A DNA stretch of 64,000 bases. It comes from an uncultured Mobiluncus sp. Its GTDB lineage: Bacteria; Actinomycetota; Actinomycetes; Actinomycetales; Actinomycetaceae. Both the position numbers and the translations under genes were made by a program. The stretch lies in the NCBI RefSeq assembly GCF_947087965.1, contig NZ_CAMUES010000001.1:399491-463490 (forward strand), read 5' to 3'. The notes beneath the pieces were generated by a model. It had not been told where the DNA came from, made no database searches, and worked only from the letters and a program-made list of their open reading frames with translations. Shown one piece after another: positions 26,753 to 35,491 of the stretch. Each line of letters starts with the position of its first letter. Positions within the stretch are counted from its first letter, which is position 1.

Positions 26753-28141
26753 TTAGAAGCTGATGACGCCAAACGTTTTCAGTACGCTGGTGATAAAGAT
26801 GGCCACCAGCAGGATGGGAGCGATGTATTTAATCATCACGCTCCACAGCCGCGAGTGCTTGAAGTCTCCGGAGACACTCACCTCGTCGATGAGGACTTCA
26901 GGTTTGCGTATCCATCCAAAGAACAGGCACATCAGCAATCCGCCCAGAGGCATCATCACCGAGCTGGTCAGGAAGTCCAGGAAGTCCAGTATGGTTGAAC
27001 CGGCCCCGAGAGGCTGGATGAAGGACAGGGAGCTGTAGCCCAGGGTTACGATGATTCCCGTGGCGCTCAGCACGATAACGGTGACTAACAGCGCTTTGCG
27101 CCGTTTCCATTCCAAGGTGTCTTGCAGAATGGACACGCAAGCCTCGACCAGGGAAATCATGCTGGTCAGGGCCGCGAACATGACCAGCAGGAAAAACACG
27201 AAACCGATGGCAGTAGCGATGCCACCAAACTTTTCAAACACCTTGGGGATGACCAAGAACATCAGGGATGGCCCCGAATTCTTGGCCACCTCGTCAGCGG
27301 AACCCAGGGTCGCAAACGTAGCGGGAATAATCATCAGCCCTGCTAGCAGGCTAATCCCCAGCGTCGTGGCGGTCGTTTGGAAAGCCGAGGACGTAATAGA
27401 GACGTCCTTTTTCATGTAAGACCCGTAAGTGACCATCGTCGCCGCGGCCAGCGACAGGCCAAAGAACGTCTGGCCCAGGGCGGCGATGAGCAGCTCTAGT
27501 GAAAACTTGGAAAAATCGGGGACCACGAAGTATTTCAGGCCCTCCAGAGCGCCGGGCTGGGTCAAAGTAAAGATGCCAATCAACAGCGAAACCAGAATCA
27601 GAGCCGGCATCATAATCAGGTTGGCCCGTTCCACCCCGCCGTTGACTCCCAGTGCCACGATGATGAATGTAATCGCTCCGAACAGCAGCATGAACGCCAC
27701 GGATTGTGGACCGTCAGAAATGAACGCCCCGAAGTTTTCGCCCCCGTCAGCCAGCTCTTTTGTCATTCCGGCCGCGTAGGCGAACATATAGTGGGTCACC
27801 CAACCGCCAACCACCCCGTAAAACGAGGCGATGACGAAAGGAACCGCGGCGATAAACACGCCGATGAACCGGTACTTTTTGCCGAAAGACGTGAACGCTA
27901 CGATGATTGATTCACCCGTTTTCCGCCCTAGTGAAATTTCCAAAATTAGCAGCGAAACGCCCAGGGTCAGCATAAAGATGAAGAACACGAAGATAAACGT
28001 GCCCCCGCCGTAGTGCGCCGCCAGATAAGGGAAACGCCAGATAGTGCCCAGTCCTACTGCTGAACCGGCTGCCGCGAGGACGAAACCTAGTTTTCCTGAC
28101 CACGAGGCTCTCTGCTCAGGGACCACACTGACATCAACCAA
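26753..28141 (-). CDS. Sodium-dependent transporter of the NSS (SNF) family
   Basis: A sodium symporter for amino acids or related amines, about 12 helices. The first helix carries the family signature (GFVLAAAGSAVGLGTIWRFPYL) and the unwound TM1 sodium site. Start chosen at TTG 28141 (462 residues, the usual size) because AAAGGAAG lies six bases upstream; the frame is open for about 95 more codons with no transporter-like sequence. Convergent with the ABC operon and divergent from ddh. The substrate is not predictable. Confidence 0.9.
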   Translation of the reverse strand: MVDVSVVPEQRASWSGKLGFVLAAAGSAVGLGTIWRFPYLAAHYGGGTFIFVFFIFMLTLGVSLLILEISLGRKTGESIIVAFTSFGKKYRFIGVFIAAVPFVIASFYGVVGGWVTHYMFAYAAGMTKELADGGENFGAFISDGPQSVAFMLLFGAITFIIVALGVNGGVERANLIMMPALILVSLLIGIFTLTQPGALEGLKYFVVPDFSKFSLELLIAALGQTFFGLSLAAATMVTYGSYMKKDVSITSSAFQTTATTLGISLLAGLMIIPATFATLGSADEVAKNSGPSLMFLVIPKVFEKFGGIATAIGFVFFLLVMFAALTSMISLVEACVSILQDTLEWKRRKALLVTVIVLSATGIIVTLGYSSLSFIQPLGAGSTILDFLDFLTSSVMMPLGGLLMCLFFGWIRKPEVLIDEVSVSGDFKHSRLWSVMIKYIAPILLVAIFITSVLKTFGVISF

Positions 28142-28429
28142 AATAATCTTCCTTTTTTGTTCTCTCGGTTTTCGGCGGGGACAGCCGGAGGTATTTCGGT
28201 TATTGAAACTCACCGCAGGTTCTCTCCGTAAAAATCTTACATTCCAAAACCGGAAAGACCGTATTTCGGGTTTGTCCGGGGTGTGGTCGGGGTGCGCTCG
28301 AAGTACGGTCAGGGGCGCATCAGCCCGGTAATCAGGGTGGTGTGTCATGTATTGATACGCCAACTTGCAGGGGATATGCCCGATTTGTAGGATAATCGAA
28401 AAATTGTTATCTGAAAGTAAGGTCAATCA

Positions 28430-29401
28430 ATGCAGCGCGTAGCAATCAACGGTTATGGCAATTTGGGACGCGGCGTCGAAAAAGCTCTGGGGCTCGCTCC
28501 GGATTTAGAGCTGGCGGTGGTGTTTACCCGCCGTGATCCCCAGTCGGTGAAAACTCTTGGTGCTCCGGTGGCCAGCGTGGAGGATATGCCCGATTACACC
28601 GATGACATGGATGTTTGCATTAACTGCGGCGGCTCTGCCACGGATTTGATGGAACAGGGGGTCGCGACCAGCCGGTGGTTTCACACCGTGGATTCTTTTG
28701 ACACCCACGCGCGCATTCCTGAATATTTTTCCCGCATTGATGCGGCGGCTCAGGTCGCGGGACATTGCGCCATCATCAGCTGCGGCTGGGATCCGGGGCT
28801 GTTTTCGATGTTGCGTGTGCTGGGGGATGCCGTTTTACCCTCAGGGCGCACCACTACCTTTTGGGGACGCGGGGTGTCACAAGGGCACTCCGATGCGATT
28901 CGCCGCCTGGATGGGGTAGTGGATGCCCGCCAGTACACCGTTCCGGTTCCCGATACCGTGGCGGCGGTGCAGGCGGGGCATGCCGGGGATCTTAGCGCTC
29001 GCCAGATGCATACCCGCGAGTGTTTCGTGGTGGCCGAGCCGGGAGCGGATACCGCCCGGATTGAAGCGGAAATCAAAGCCATGCCCAACTATTTTGCCGA
29101 CTATGACACCACAGTGACTTTTATTACTGCCGCGGAGATGGCGCAGCACCATAGCGGGATGCCCCACGCCGGCCGGGTCATTCGCACCGGCTACACTTCG
29201 CCGGAGGTCCGGCAATCCTTGACGTTTAGCCTGGAACTTGATTCCAACCCCGAGTTCACCGGCTCCGTGCTGGTCGCAGTGGCTCGGGCGTGCGCCCGGA
29301 AAGCCGCCCGAGGCGAAACTGGAGCGTTCACCATGCTGGATATCACCCTCAGCGATCTGTCTCCCCGTAATCCGGGGGAACTGCGCCGCGAAATGCTGTA
29401 G
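28430..29401 (+). CDS. ddh: meso-Diaminopimelate D-dehydrogenase
   Basis: Reductively aminates tetrahydrodipicolinate to meso-DAP with NADPH, the one-step branch of lysine synthesis. The N-terminal NADP fold (VAINGYGNLGRGVEKAL), the substrate region (SCGWDPGLFS, FWGRGVSQGHSDAIRR) and the tail follow the Corynebacterium enzyme closely, from memory. 323 residues, the normal size. A promoter TTGTAG-17 bases-TATCTG (28,386 onward) precedes it. Confidence 0.93.
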   Translation: MQRVAINGYGNLGRGVEKALGLAPDLELAVVFTRRDPQSVKTLGAPVASVEDMPDYTDDMDVCINCGGSATDLMEQGVATSRWFHTVDSFDTHARIPEYFSRIDAAAQVAGHCAIISCGWDPGLFSMLRVLGDAVLPSGRTTTFWGRGVSQGHSDAIRRLDGVVDARQYTVPVPDTVAAVQAGHAGDLSARQMHTRECFVVAEPGADTARIEAEIKAMPNYFADYDTTVTFITAAEMAQHHSGMPHAGRVIRTGYTSPEVRQSLTFSLELDSNPEFTGSVLVAVARACARKAARGETGAFTMLDITLSDLSPRNPGELRREML

Positions 29402-29537
29402 GGGAAGTGTGCGGCGCCGACCCGCCCTTGTGCAGTGTGGTCGAGATAAAAAACGTGGTGCTTTTGTGACCGTTGTGAAACAAGTGAATCCAAAGGGGAA
29501 AACGCCGCGAAAAATTCGAGAATTGTTTGCTAACTCG

Positions 29538-29566
29538 CTGACAAATGCGCTAAATTTGCGTAGTCT
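29538..29566 (+). promoter_or_regulatory. Probable sigma-70-type promoter of hup
   Basis: CTGACA (29538-29543), exactly 17 bases, then TAGTCT (29561-29566). The hup ATG lies 53 bases further, leaving a leader of about 45 bases. Confidence 0.65.
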
Positions 29567-29619
29567 CTAATGGAGGATTTCACCTAAGTGAAATCGACGA
29601 TCTATCCGAAAGGAATCAC

Positions 29620-29904
29620 ATGTCTGTGAATCGTACTGAACTTGTTGCTGAGATTGCTAAGAAGGCTGGCCTGTCCAAGACCGAAGCTGACGGTGCGCTG
29701 TCCGCCTTCCAGGAAATCCTGATTGACTCCCTTAAGAAGGGCGAAACTGTCAAGGTGACTGGTTTGATGAACGTGGAGCGCGTTTCTCGTGCTGCCCGCA
29801 CCGGCCGCAACCCCCGCACCGGCGAAGAAATCAAGATTCCCGCTGGCTACGGTGTTAAGATTTCTGCTGGCTCCACCCTTAAGAAGGCTGTATCCAACAA
29901 GTAA
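29620..29904 (+). CDS. hup: DNA-binding protein HU
   Basis: A 94-residue histone-like protein that bends and compacts DNA. MSVNRTELVAEIAKKAGLSKTEA forms the dimer core, and RTGRNPRTGEEIKIPA is the beta-arm with the conserved Pro that intercalates DNA. It lacks the long Lys/Ala-rich tail of mycobacterial and streptomycete HU. GAAAGGA lies before the ATG. Confidence 0.97.
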   Translation: MSVNRTELVAEIAKKAGLSKTEADGALSAFQEILIDSLKKGETVKVTGLMNVERVSRAARTGRNPRTGEEIKIPAGYGVKISAGSTLKKAVSNK

Positions 29905-29923
29905 TCGACTAATCTCGTACAAA

Positions 29924-29957
29924 AGCGGCCGCCCCAGTGGCGGCCGGCTTTGTTTTT
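29924..29957 (+). terminator. Rho-independent terminator of hup
   Basis: AGCGGCCGCC and GGCGGCCGGCT pair around CCAGT with one bulge, followed by TTGTTTTT. Confidence 0.88.
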
Positions 29958-29992
29958 ATGCGGGTTTTCTGTTGGGCGGTGGTTTGAAATCC

Positions 29993-30045
29993 GCGATTAA
30001 ATCGGGGTTGGTGGCTATATAGACCAGCAACCCCGATTTAATCGC
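29993..30045. repeat. Palindromic intergenic repeat, copy 2 (near-perfect)
   Basis: The 22-base arm GCGATTAAATCGGGGTTGGTGG faces its complement with one mismatch around the centre CTATATAGA. Copy 1 is at 15,258-15,306. Here it lies between the hup terminator and the DUF3039 gene. It encodes no protein and is too symmetric to be chance. Confidence 0.85.
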
Positions 30046-30103
30046 CAATTTGCAACGCCCGAGGTTGAGCTTCGCGGCTTGCCAGGGCGGCTACAATGGT
30101 CGT

Positions 30104-30412
30104 ATGAGCGAAACAACTGCGGGCCAACCCCTGACTCAAGGCGGCACGGCGGTGCTGGAACGCACCGAAACCGAGCTGAAACGCAACCCTGGTGACAATG
30201 AACGTTACGCCCACTACGTGCGCAAAGACCGGATTACTGCCTCGGCGGTGACCGGTCAAGCCGTCATCGCCCTGTGCGGAAAAGTCTGGGTGCCGATGCG
30301 TGACCCCAAAAATTTCCCGATTTGTCCGGCGTGCAAAGAAATCATGAAATCCATGAACGGAGACCACAACGGTCAACCCGGCTGGCCTTTCTTTGGCGGC
30401 TCTGACAGTTAA
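30104..30412 (+). CDS. DUF3039 protein
   Basis: A 102-residue actinobacterial protein of unknown role with a zinc-ribbon-like end (ALCGKVW...CPACKEIM). I chose ATG 30104: TACAAT sits six bases upstream with no ribosome site, so it is probably leaderless, although the frame is open to 30050. Its stop overlaps that of the convergent pncB by four bases. Three invariant Cys suggest metal binding. Confidence 0.85.
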   Translation: MSETTAGQPLTQGGTAVLERTETELKRNPGDNERYAHYVRKDRITASAVTGQAVIALCGKVWVPMRDPKNFPICPACKEIMKSMNGDHNGQPGWPFFGGSDS

Positions 30413-31746
30413 AGTTCCACGTATTCCGTGGGGATAGCCACTTCGCCCTCGCTCAGGCGCCATGCCTGATAAGGCAGCTCATTACGGGCCTCGATATGGC
30501 GCTGTTGGGCGCGCTGCAGGGCATCGGGCCCCATCCAAGATTTGTCGATAGCCCCGCCGACCACAAAGTCCTGTTGCAGCGGGCGGGCATCGCGGCTCGC
30601 CAAGTATTCCACGGCGGCCTCCCGGTTCGGGGCCGTCACCAGCAGCTCGGTAGTGGCGGTGTGATCCTCGATGGCACGTCCTGCCCACTTCAGTCCACCC
30701 CGAGTCGATTTCTCAGCCGACTGTTTTGCCACAGATTCCAGATTTCCGTTTGCGTCCTCGCGGGCGACCAGCTTGTAAACCAGGGCGGCGGTGGGGATTC
30801 CCGAACCGGTCACCAGTTTGGTGCCCACTCCGTAGGAGTCTACCGGAGCCGCTCCCAAACCGGCGATAGCGTATTCGTCCAGGTCGTTGGTGACCGTAAT
30901 CTTGGTGGAAGTCGCTCCCAAATCATCGAGCTGTTGGCGGACTTTAAATGCCCCCGCCACCAGGTCGCCCGAATCCAAACGAACTGCGCCCAGCTCCCCG
31001 CCGGCGGCTCTAGCAATCCGCACCGCTTTCTCGACTGCTGCGGTCACGTTGTACGTGTCTACCAGCAGTGTGGTGTCCGGACCCATCGATTCAATCTGAG
31101 CGGTGAAGGCGGCTTCTTCATCCTCGAACAGCAGGGTAAAGGCGTGGGCAGCGGTGCCGATAGCGCGAATCCCGTATCGTTTTCCGGCCTCCAAGTCAGA
31201 GGTGCCTTGAAAACCGCCAATTTGGGCGGCGCGGGCGGCGGAAACGGCTGCCCGCTCATGCACCCGGCGCGCGCCCATATCCAGGCAGGGCCGACCGTGC
31301 GCGGCGATGGTCATCCGGGAAGCCGCCGATGCTACCGCGCAGTCGAAGTTGAGAATCGACAGCAGGTAGGTTTCCAACAGGCAGGCTTCGGCAAAAGTCC
31401 CGCGTACCGTCAAAATTGGCGAGTTCACCATGAATACTTCGCCTTCGGGATAGCCGAAAATGTCGCCGGAGAACTCGTAATTTTCCAGGAACTTAATCGT
31501 TGTCGGTCCGACTATTTTGTTATCAGACAGGTACTTCAGTTGGGAGTCATCGAAACGAAACCGCTTGAGTCCCTCCAAAATCCTCGCTACTCCGGCCATC
31601 ACCAGGAAACGCCGGGAGGAGGGAAAACGCCGGGTAAAAATCTCGAACACGCATTGGCGCTGCCCCATCCCGTGTTCCAAAGCGGAGTCAACCATGGTCA
31701 GCTCATACATATCGGTTAGCAGAGAAGTCGTTTCGCGCGTATTCAT
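30409..31746 (-). CDS. pncB: Nicotinate phosphoribosyltransferase
   Basis: Makes nicotinate mononucleotide from nicotinate and PRPP for NAD salvage. 445 residues; TDMYELTM near the N-terminus, the catalytic His in IGTAAHAF and the phosphate-binding segment VRLDSGDL are seen. TATAGT ends seven bases before the ATG, so the mRNA is probably leaderless. The 3' ends of pncB and the DUF3039 gene overlap. Confidence 0.95.
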   Translation of the reverse strand: MNTRETTSLLTDMYELTMVDSALEHGMGQRQCVFEIFTRRFPSSRRFLVMAGVARILEGLKRFRFDDSQLKYLSDNKIVGPTTIKFLENYEFSGDIFGYPEGEVFMVNSPILTVRGTFAEACLLETYLLSILNFDCAVASAASRMTIAAHGRPCLDMGARRVHERAAVSAARAAQIGGFQGTSDLEAGKRYGIRAIGTAAHAFTLLFEDEEAAFTAQIESMGPDTTLLVDTYNVTAAVEKAVRIARAAGGELGAVRLDSGDLVAGAFKVRQQLDDLGATSTKITVTNDLDEYAIAGLGAAPVDSYGVGTKLVTGSGIPTAALVYKLVAREDANGNLESVAKQSAEKSTRGGLKWAGRAIEDHTATTELLVTAPNREAAVEYLASRDARPLQQDFVVGGAIDKSWMGPDALQRAQQRHIEARNELPYQAWRLSEGEVAIPTEYVEL

Positions 31747-31896
31747 AGGTATAACTATAGTCGCGCCCGCCGGGTTTTCCGTTTTCGCCCAGAAGCTCCC
31801 TGGCCCTCAGCGCCTTTGATGTGCCGCGAGGGTGTTAGGTCCAACCAGATTCTGTTAATCCCGGCCAGCGGTGGCGAGAGCCGGTAGCATAAAGTT

Positions 31897-32046
31897 ATGA
31901 GCAAGGACGATGCTGCTTCTCGAAAAAACGTAGTTCCCCGAGTGTCAAACTCGCATAAGTTCGGTAGCGGCCGGGTGACCAGGGTCGTTGTCGCCCTCCT
32001 GGTGTTGCTGCTCCTGGCCGGTTTGGTAGGTCTGCTGGTGCTCTAG
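31897..32046 (+). CDS. 49-residue tail-anchored membrane peptide
   Basis: A short frame (MSKDDAASRKNVVPRVSNSH..., ending LLVL) with a basic soluble half and a single C-terminal hydrophobic helix (about residues 29-49). TAGCAT ends six bases before the ATG, giving a leaderless start like those of its neighbours, and clpS follows 72 bases later. No family recognised. The promoter, start and clean amphipathic layout support it as a real small gene. Confidence 0.55.
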   Translation: MSKDDAASRKNVVPRVSNSHKFGSGRVTRVVVALLVLLLLAGLVGLLVL

Positions 32047-32118
32047 GATAGCCCCGGCGTTTTTGCTTCGGGGCGCGGTAATCCTGCGCGCCTGGGAGAA
32101 AACCTTTAACCTTAAAAC

Positions 32119-32421
32119 GTGAGTATTGTCGAACCCGGTACCGAATACGCTCCGTCCTCGGTCGCCCAGCTGGACCGGGTGCTTCCCGGTCAGTGGAACA
32201 CGGTGGTGTGGAATGATGCCGTGAACCTGATGAGCTATGTGACGTGGGTGTTTAAAACCTATTTCGGGTACTCGCACGAGCGCGCTGAGCGGCTGATGAA
32301 GGAAGTTCACTTTAACGGTCGGGCGGTAGTCAGTGCCGGAACCCGTGAACAAATGGAGGCCGATGTGTTGGCCATGAGCGAATACGGTCTTTGGGCGACG
32401 CTCGAACAGGAAGCCGATTGA
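32119..32421 (+). CDS. clpS: ATP-dependent Clp protease adaptor ClpS
   Basis: A 100-residue adaptor that delivers N-degron substrates to ClpAP/ClpCP. The core motif WNDAVNLMSYVTWVFKTYFGY and the helix with RAERLMKEVHFNGRAVV are typical; the Asn-Asp pair and the His line the N-degron pocket. GTG start. A DUF2017 gene follows 15 bases later, as in other actinobacteria. Confidence 0.95.
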   Translation: MSIVEPGTEYAPSSVAQLDRVLPGQWNTVVWNDAVNLMSYVTWVFKTYFGYSHERAERLMKEVHFNGRAVVSAGTREQMEADVLAMSEYGLWATLEQEAD

Positions 32422-32436
32422 GGGGAGTCGGACACG

Positions 32437-33255
32437 ATGCGTGCATTTGCAGCGCTGAACGTGCCTTCAGAAGGGTGGTTCAGCAGGGTTGAACCGCATG
32501 AGGCGGCCTTGCTAGCGGGGATTTTCGAGGAACTGGCTGACGCGATGGAGGCCGAAGAAAAGCGCGACGTCCTGGACATGATGGGGGTGGACCTGGATCC
32601 GAGCTCCCCGAAAGAGCACACTCTCATGTTTGAGAAGCTCCTGGGCGTGGACACGGTATCTTCTATCTCGTCCCGTCCTGAAATGCACAGCGCGAGCGAG
32701 GACTCGGAGACGGAACCTGAACAGCCCCGCGAACACACTTCTGAACCCGCCGCTCCCCAGCGAGGAAACACTGGCTTTGAACCGAACTCACGGGGCATGA
32801 CCGATGACCAAACCTTGGCGGCGCTGGACTTTGACCCCCTGGGTCCGCGTCCGTGCCCGGCAAACCCCTACATTGCGGCAATCTTGCGCCCGATGAGCCA
32901 AGATCCGGAGGAAGCGGCGGAACTGCGCGCCTTGACCACCCCGGACTTGGCGGCGAAAAAGGCTGCCTCCATGCGAGTGGTCGCCGATAGTCTGCGGTGG
33001 GCCGCCAACGGCGATGGTGCGGTGGTGGTGAAACCGGAGACGTTGAAAGTGTGGGTTACCGCCATTAACGATGCGCGACTGGCTCTGGGGTGGTCCTTGG
33101 ATATCGATAACGACACTAGGGCCGAAGAAGTCGAGCTGATGGCTGAATCTGACTCGGAGGCAGGGGTTTACACGGCTTACGAAATCACCATAGCCAGCAT
33201 CTATAATGCTTTGTCATGGTGGCTGGAAACGTTGATGCATGCCGTTGACGGTTGA
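32437..33255 (+). CDS. DUF2017 protein
   Basis: A 272-residue protein of a family usually found next to clpS. The N-terminal helix pair (EAALLAGIFEELADAM) and C-terminal helices (WVTAINDARLALG, SIYNALSWWLETLM) match the family. About 80 Glu/Ser-rich residues between them are probably disordered. ATG follows GGGGAG. The role is unknown, perhaps linked to proteolysis through ClpS. Confidence 0.85.
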   Translation: MRAFAALNVPSEGWFSRVEPHEAALLAGIFEELADAMEAEEKRDVLDMMGVDLDPSSPKEHTLMFEKLLGVDTVSSISSRPEMHSASEDSETEPEQPREHTSEPAAPQRGNTGFEPNSRGMTDDQTLAALDFDPLGPRPCPANPYIAAILRPMSQDPEEAAELRALTTPDLAAKKAASMRVVADSLRWAANGDGAVVVKPETLKVWVTAINDARLALGWSLDIDNDTRAEEVELMAESDSEAGVYTAYEITIASIYNALSWWLETLMHAVDG

Positions 33256-33273
33256 AACACAAAGGATTTGATA

Positions 33274-34083
33274 GTGAATAACGCACCCATTGGGATTTTT
33301 GATTCCGGGCTGGGCGGGCTGACCGTGGCTCGTTCTATCATCGACCAGTTACCCGGAGAATCTGTGATTTATATCGGGGATACCGCCAACAGTCCCTACG
33401 GCACTAAACCCGTGGAACGAGTCAAAGAATTATCCCTGAACGTCATGGACAAACTCGTGGAACGTGGGGTGAAAATGCTGGTTATCGCCTGTAATACGGC
33501 TTCGGCTACGGCGGTATTTGCGGCGCGTTCAAAGTATGATGCCCTGGGGATTCCCGTCCTGGAGGTCATTTCACCCGCCGTGCATCGCGCCGTGTCCGCT
33601 ACCCGGAACGGACATATCGGGGTCATCGCCACCCACACCACTATTGAAACCGAAACCTATCAACGCGCCCTGCACGCCTATCAGCAAGTGCAGGTCAGCG
33701 CGAAAGCCTGCCCGGCATTCGTGGACTTCGTGGAACGCGGCATTACCTCGGGTCCGGAATTGCTAGCGGTAGCGCGAGAATACTTGGAACCAATCCGCGA
33801 TGCCGGGGTGGACACCCTGGTGTTGGGCTGCACCCATTATCCGCTGCTTTCCGGTGTCATCAGCTACGTTATGGGACCGGAGGTGACTCTGGTTTCTTCT
33901 GCCGAGGAAACCGCCCATGATGTCTATCGTCAGCTGTTGGACAAAGACTGGTTGAATACTGAGGATTGCGCAGGTACACCAAACCCCCGCTACCAGTTCT
34001 TGGCAACGGGGGACACACAAACCTTCACGCGGCTGGCTCGCAGATTCTTGGGACCAGAGGTCACCGCGGTCGAACGCGTGTGA
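33274..34083 (+). CDS. murI: Glutamate racemase
   Basis: Makes D-glutamate for peptidoglycan. 269 residues, with PIGIFDSGLGGLTV at the N-terminus and the two catalytic cysteines C73 (VIACNTASA) and C186 (GCTHYPLL). I chose GTG 33274 because AAAGGA lies seven bases before it. D-Glu supply here may also serve the bridge-forming ligase at 1.8 kb. Confidence 0.95.
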   Translation: MNNAPIGIFDSGLGGLTVARSIIDQLPGESVIYIGDTANSPYGTKPVERVKELSLNVMDKLVERGVKMLVIACNTASATAVFAARSKYDALGIPVLEVISPAVHRAVSATRNGHIGVIATHTTIETETYQRALHAYQQVQVSAKACPAFVDFVERGITSGPELLAVAREYLEPIRDAGVDTLVLGCTHYPLLSGVISYVMGPEVTLVSSAEETAHDVYRQLLDKDWLNTEDCAGTPNPRYQFLATGDTQTFTRLARRFLGPEVTAVERV

Positions 34084-34101
34084 GAATCAGATTACCGACC
34101 C

Positions 34102-34266
34102 TTAGGCGTAAACGTCGAGACTGCCTTGTGGATTCATTACCTTTAGCGCAGCGGCTGCCGTAGCAGCTTTCGTCGCGGTGGCTGTCTGAGCGGCGACCGC
34201 GGTCACCATCAGGGCTTTCATCGTTTCTGCGTCCATAATCGGCGCAGCACCAGAAATCGGGTTCAT
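34102..34266 (-). CDS. 54-residue Ala-rich small protein, YjfB-like
   Basis: A short frame MNPISGAAPIMDAETMKALM... ending NPQGSLDVYA, one long predicted helix plus a short tail. Its size and C-terminal (S/N)LDV ending resemble the YjfB family of small motility-associated proteins. GGATGG lies upstream. It follows the next gene on the minus strand, whose product ends similarly (SNLDVML). The likeness to YjfB is by eye only. Confidence 0.5.
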   Translation of the reverse strand: MNPISGAAPIMDAETMKALMVTAVAAQTATATKAATAAAALKVMNPQGSLDVYA

Positions 34267-34300
34267 GGCTCCATCCTTTCCTTAGTACGTTGGAGAGCCG

Positions 34301-34570
34301 TCACAGCATGACATCGAGGTTTGAATTCGATGACTTGTAGGTGTGGGGCAGATCCGCGTGGGTCGGTTGCGAGGCGCCAACGACGGGCTTGAACTCAGCA
34401 ACATTGCCGTTCAACGCACCGTGAGTACCAGTAGCCGCAGCCTCGGTTTTCGAGGTGTTCGAGATGGGTTCTGGCTTGTCTGCTTTCGCGCTCGGCTCCG
34501 GGGCAGGGCGCGTAAAAGCCTGATTCGTCAATGCGGGGTTCAGAGCCCCGACTACATCAGTTGAAAGCAT
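34301..34570 (-). CDS. 89-residue small protein with LDV ending
   Basis: A hydrophilic, Ala/Pro/Thr-rich protein (MLSTDVVGALNPALTNQ...SSNSNLDVML) with a perfect AGGAGG six bases before the ATG; the frame is open 16 codons further upstream without a ribosome site. It shares the NP...LDV layout with the 54-residue protein encoded 35 bases downstream, so both probably belong to one operon and one family. Confidence 0.6.
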   Translation of the reverse strand: MLSTDVVGALNPALTNQAFTRPAPEPSAKADKPEPISNTSKTEAAATGTHGALNGNVAEFKPVVGASQPTHADLPHTYKSSNSNLDVML

Positions 34571-34795
34571 TTTTTCCTCCTGAAACTCTGGCGAAGTTAA
34601 ACAACTCCGCGAGGGCAATCCTTTGCTCTCACTGACTATTGTGCCATTTCGCCCCGCGAAAGGCTAGACTTCGGGGGAAAATTAAAGAAAAATTCCCCAT
34701 CCCTTCAGGCGATTTTCAGACTTTGTCAGGACAATGGAGGTGATTGTGTTTTTTGTGTTCCGCAGCGTAGTGCTTTCCCTGACCTCGCAGTGCAA

Positions 34796-35491
34796 TCACA
34801 GGGTGATTCGGGTGCGGATTCCCAGCATGGCTTCGAGCTGTGGAGCTATCTGAATGAAGGCTTTGGCGCGGTGCGAAATAGTGTTCTTGGTCTCCTGGCT
34901 GAGTTCACCATTGGTGACATCCTGGCCGTCCGCCATAAAAATCGGGTCGTATCCGAAACCGTTTTTGCCCTTCGGCTTGCGCACCAGGCGTCCGCCCATA
35001 ACCCCGTTTCCCAGGTATGTTCCGCCTCCCGGAACCAACAGCACCGCGGCACAGATGAATGCCGCCGTGCGATAGCCATCATCGATGTCCTGCAGCTGGT
35101 TCAACAGCAGTTCCAGGTTGGCCCGGTCGTCCCCGTGGTGTCCACACCATCGAGCCGAAAAAATTCCGGGGGCGCCGCCCAAAATGTCCACGCTCAAACC
35201 CGAATCGTCAGCCAGAATCGGCACGTCCACCAGACTGGCTAGGGCACGCGCCTTAATCAAGGCGTTGGCGGAAAACGAGGTACCGTCCTCGCGCGGTTCA
35301 GGAGCCCCCAGCGTACCCGAGGCGACGATTCCCCCCGGGTGCAGGCTCGGCACCAAGGGACGCAAGATCTCTTCTACTTCCCGAACCTTGTGGGCATTGC
35401 CCGTAGCCATCACCACCTGTGCCTCCGGCGGCACTTTCAGTTTCTGAGCGTCCTTATCCCGTAAATCCGGCACAGAAGTCAAAATACTCAC
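34796..35491 (-). CDS. rdgB: XTP/dITP diphosphatase (Ham1/RdgB)
   Basis: Removes deaminated purine nucleotides from the pool. 231 residues, with VMATGNAHKVREVEEIL, DDSGLSVDILGGAPGIFSARW, KGKNGFGYDPIF and TISHRAKAF all present. The GTG start overlaps the rph stop (GTGA), the usual rph-rdgB coupling. Confidence 0.95.
   Translation of the reverse strand: MSILTSVPDLRDKDAQKLKVPPEAQVVMATGNAHKVREVEEILRPLVPSLHPGGIVASGTLGAPEPREDGTSFSANALIKARALASLVDVPILADDSGLSVDILGGAPGIFSARWCGHHGDDRANLELLLNQLQDIDDGYRTAAFICAAVLLVPGGGTYLGNGVMGGRLVRKPKGKNGFGYDPIFMADGQDVTNGELSQETKNTISHRAKAFIQIAPQLEAMLGIRTRITL

Noticed and set aside
30496..31719. Open frame of about 400 codons opposite pncB
   Set aside because: pncB has all family motifs; the antisense product is low in structure-like pattern.
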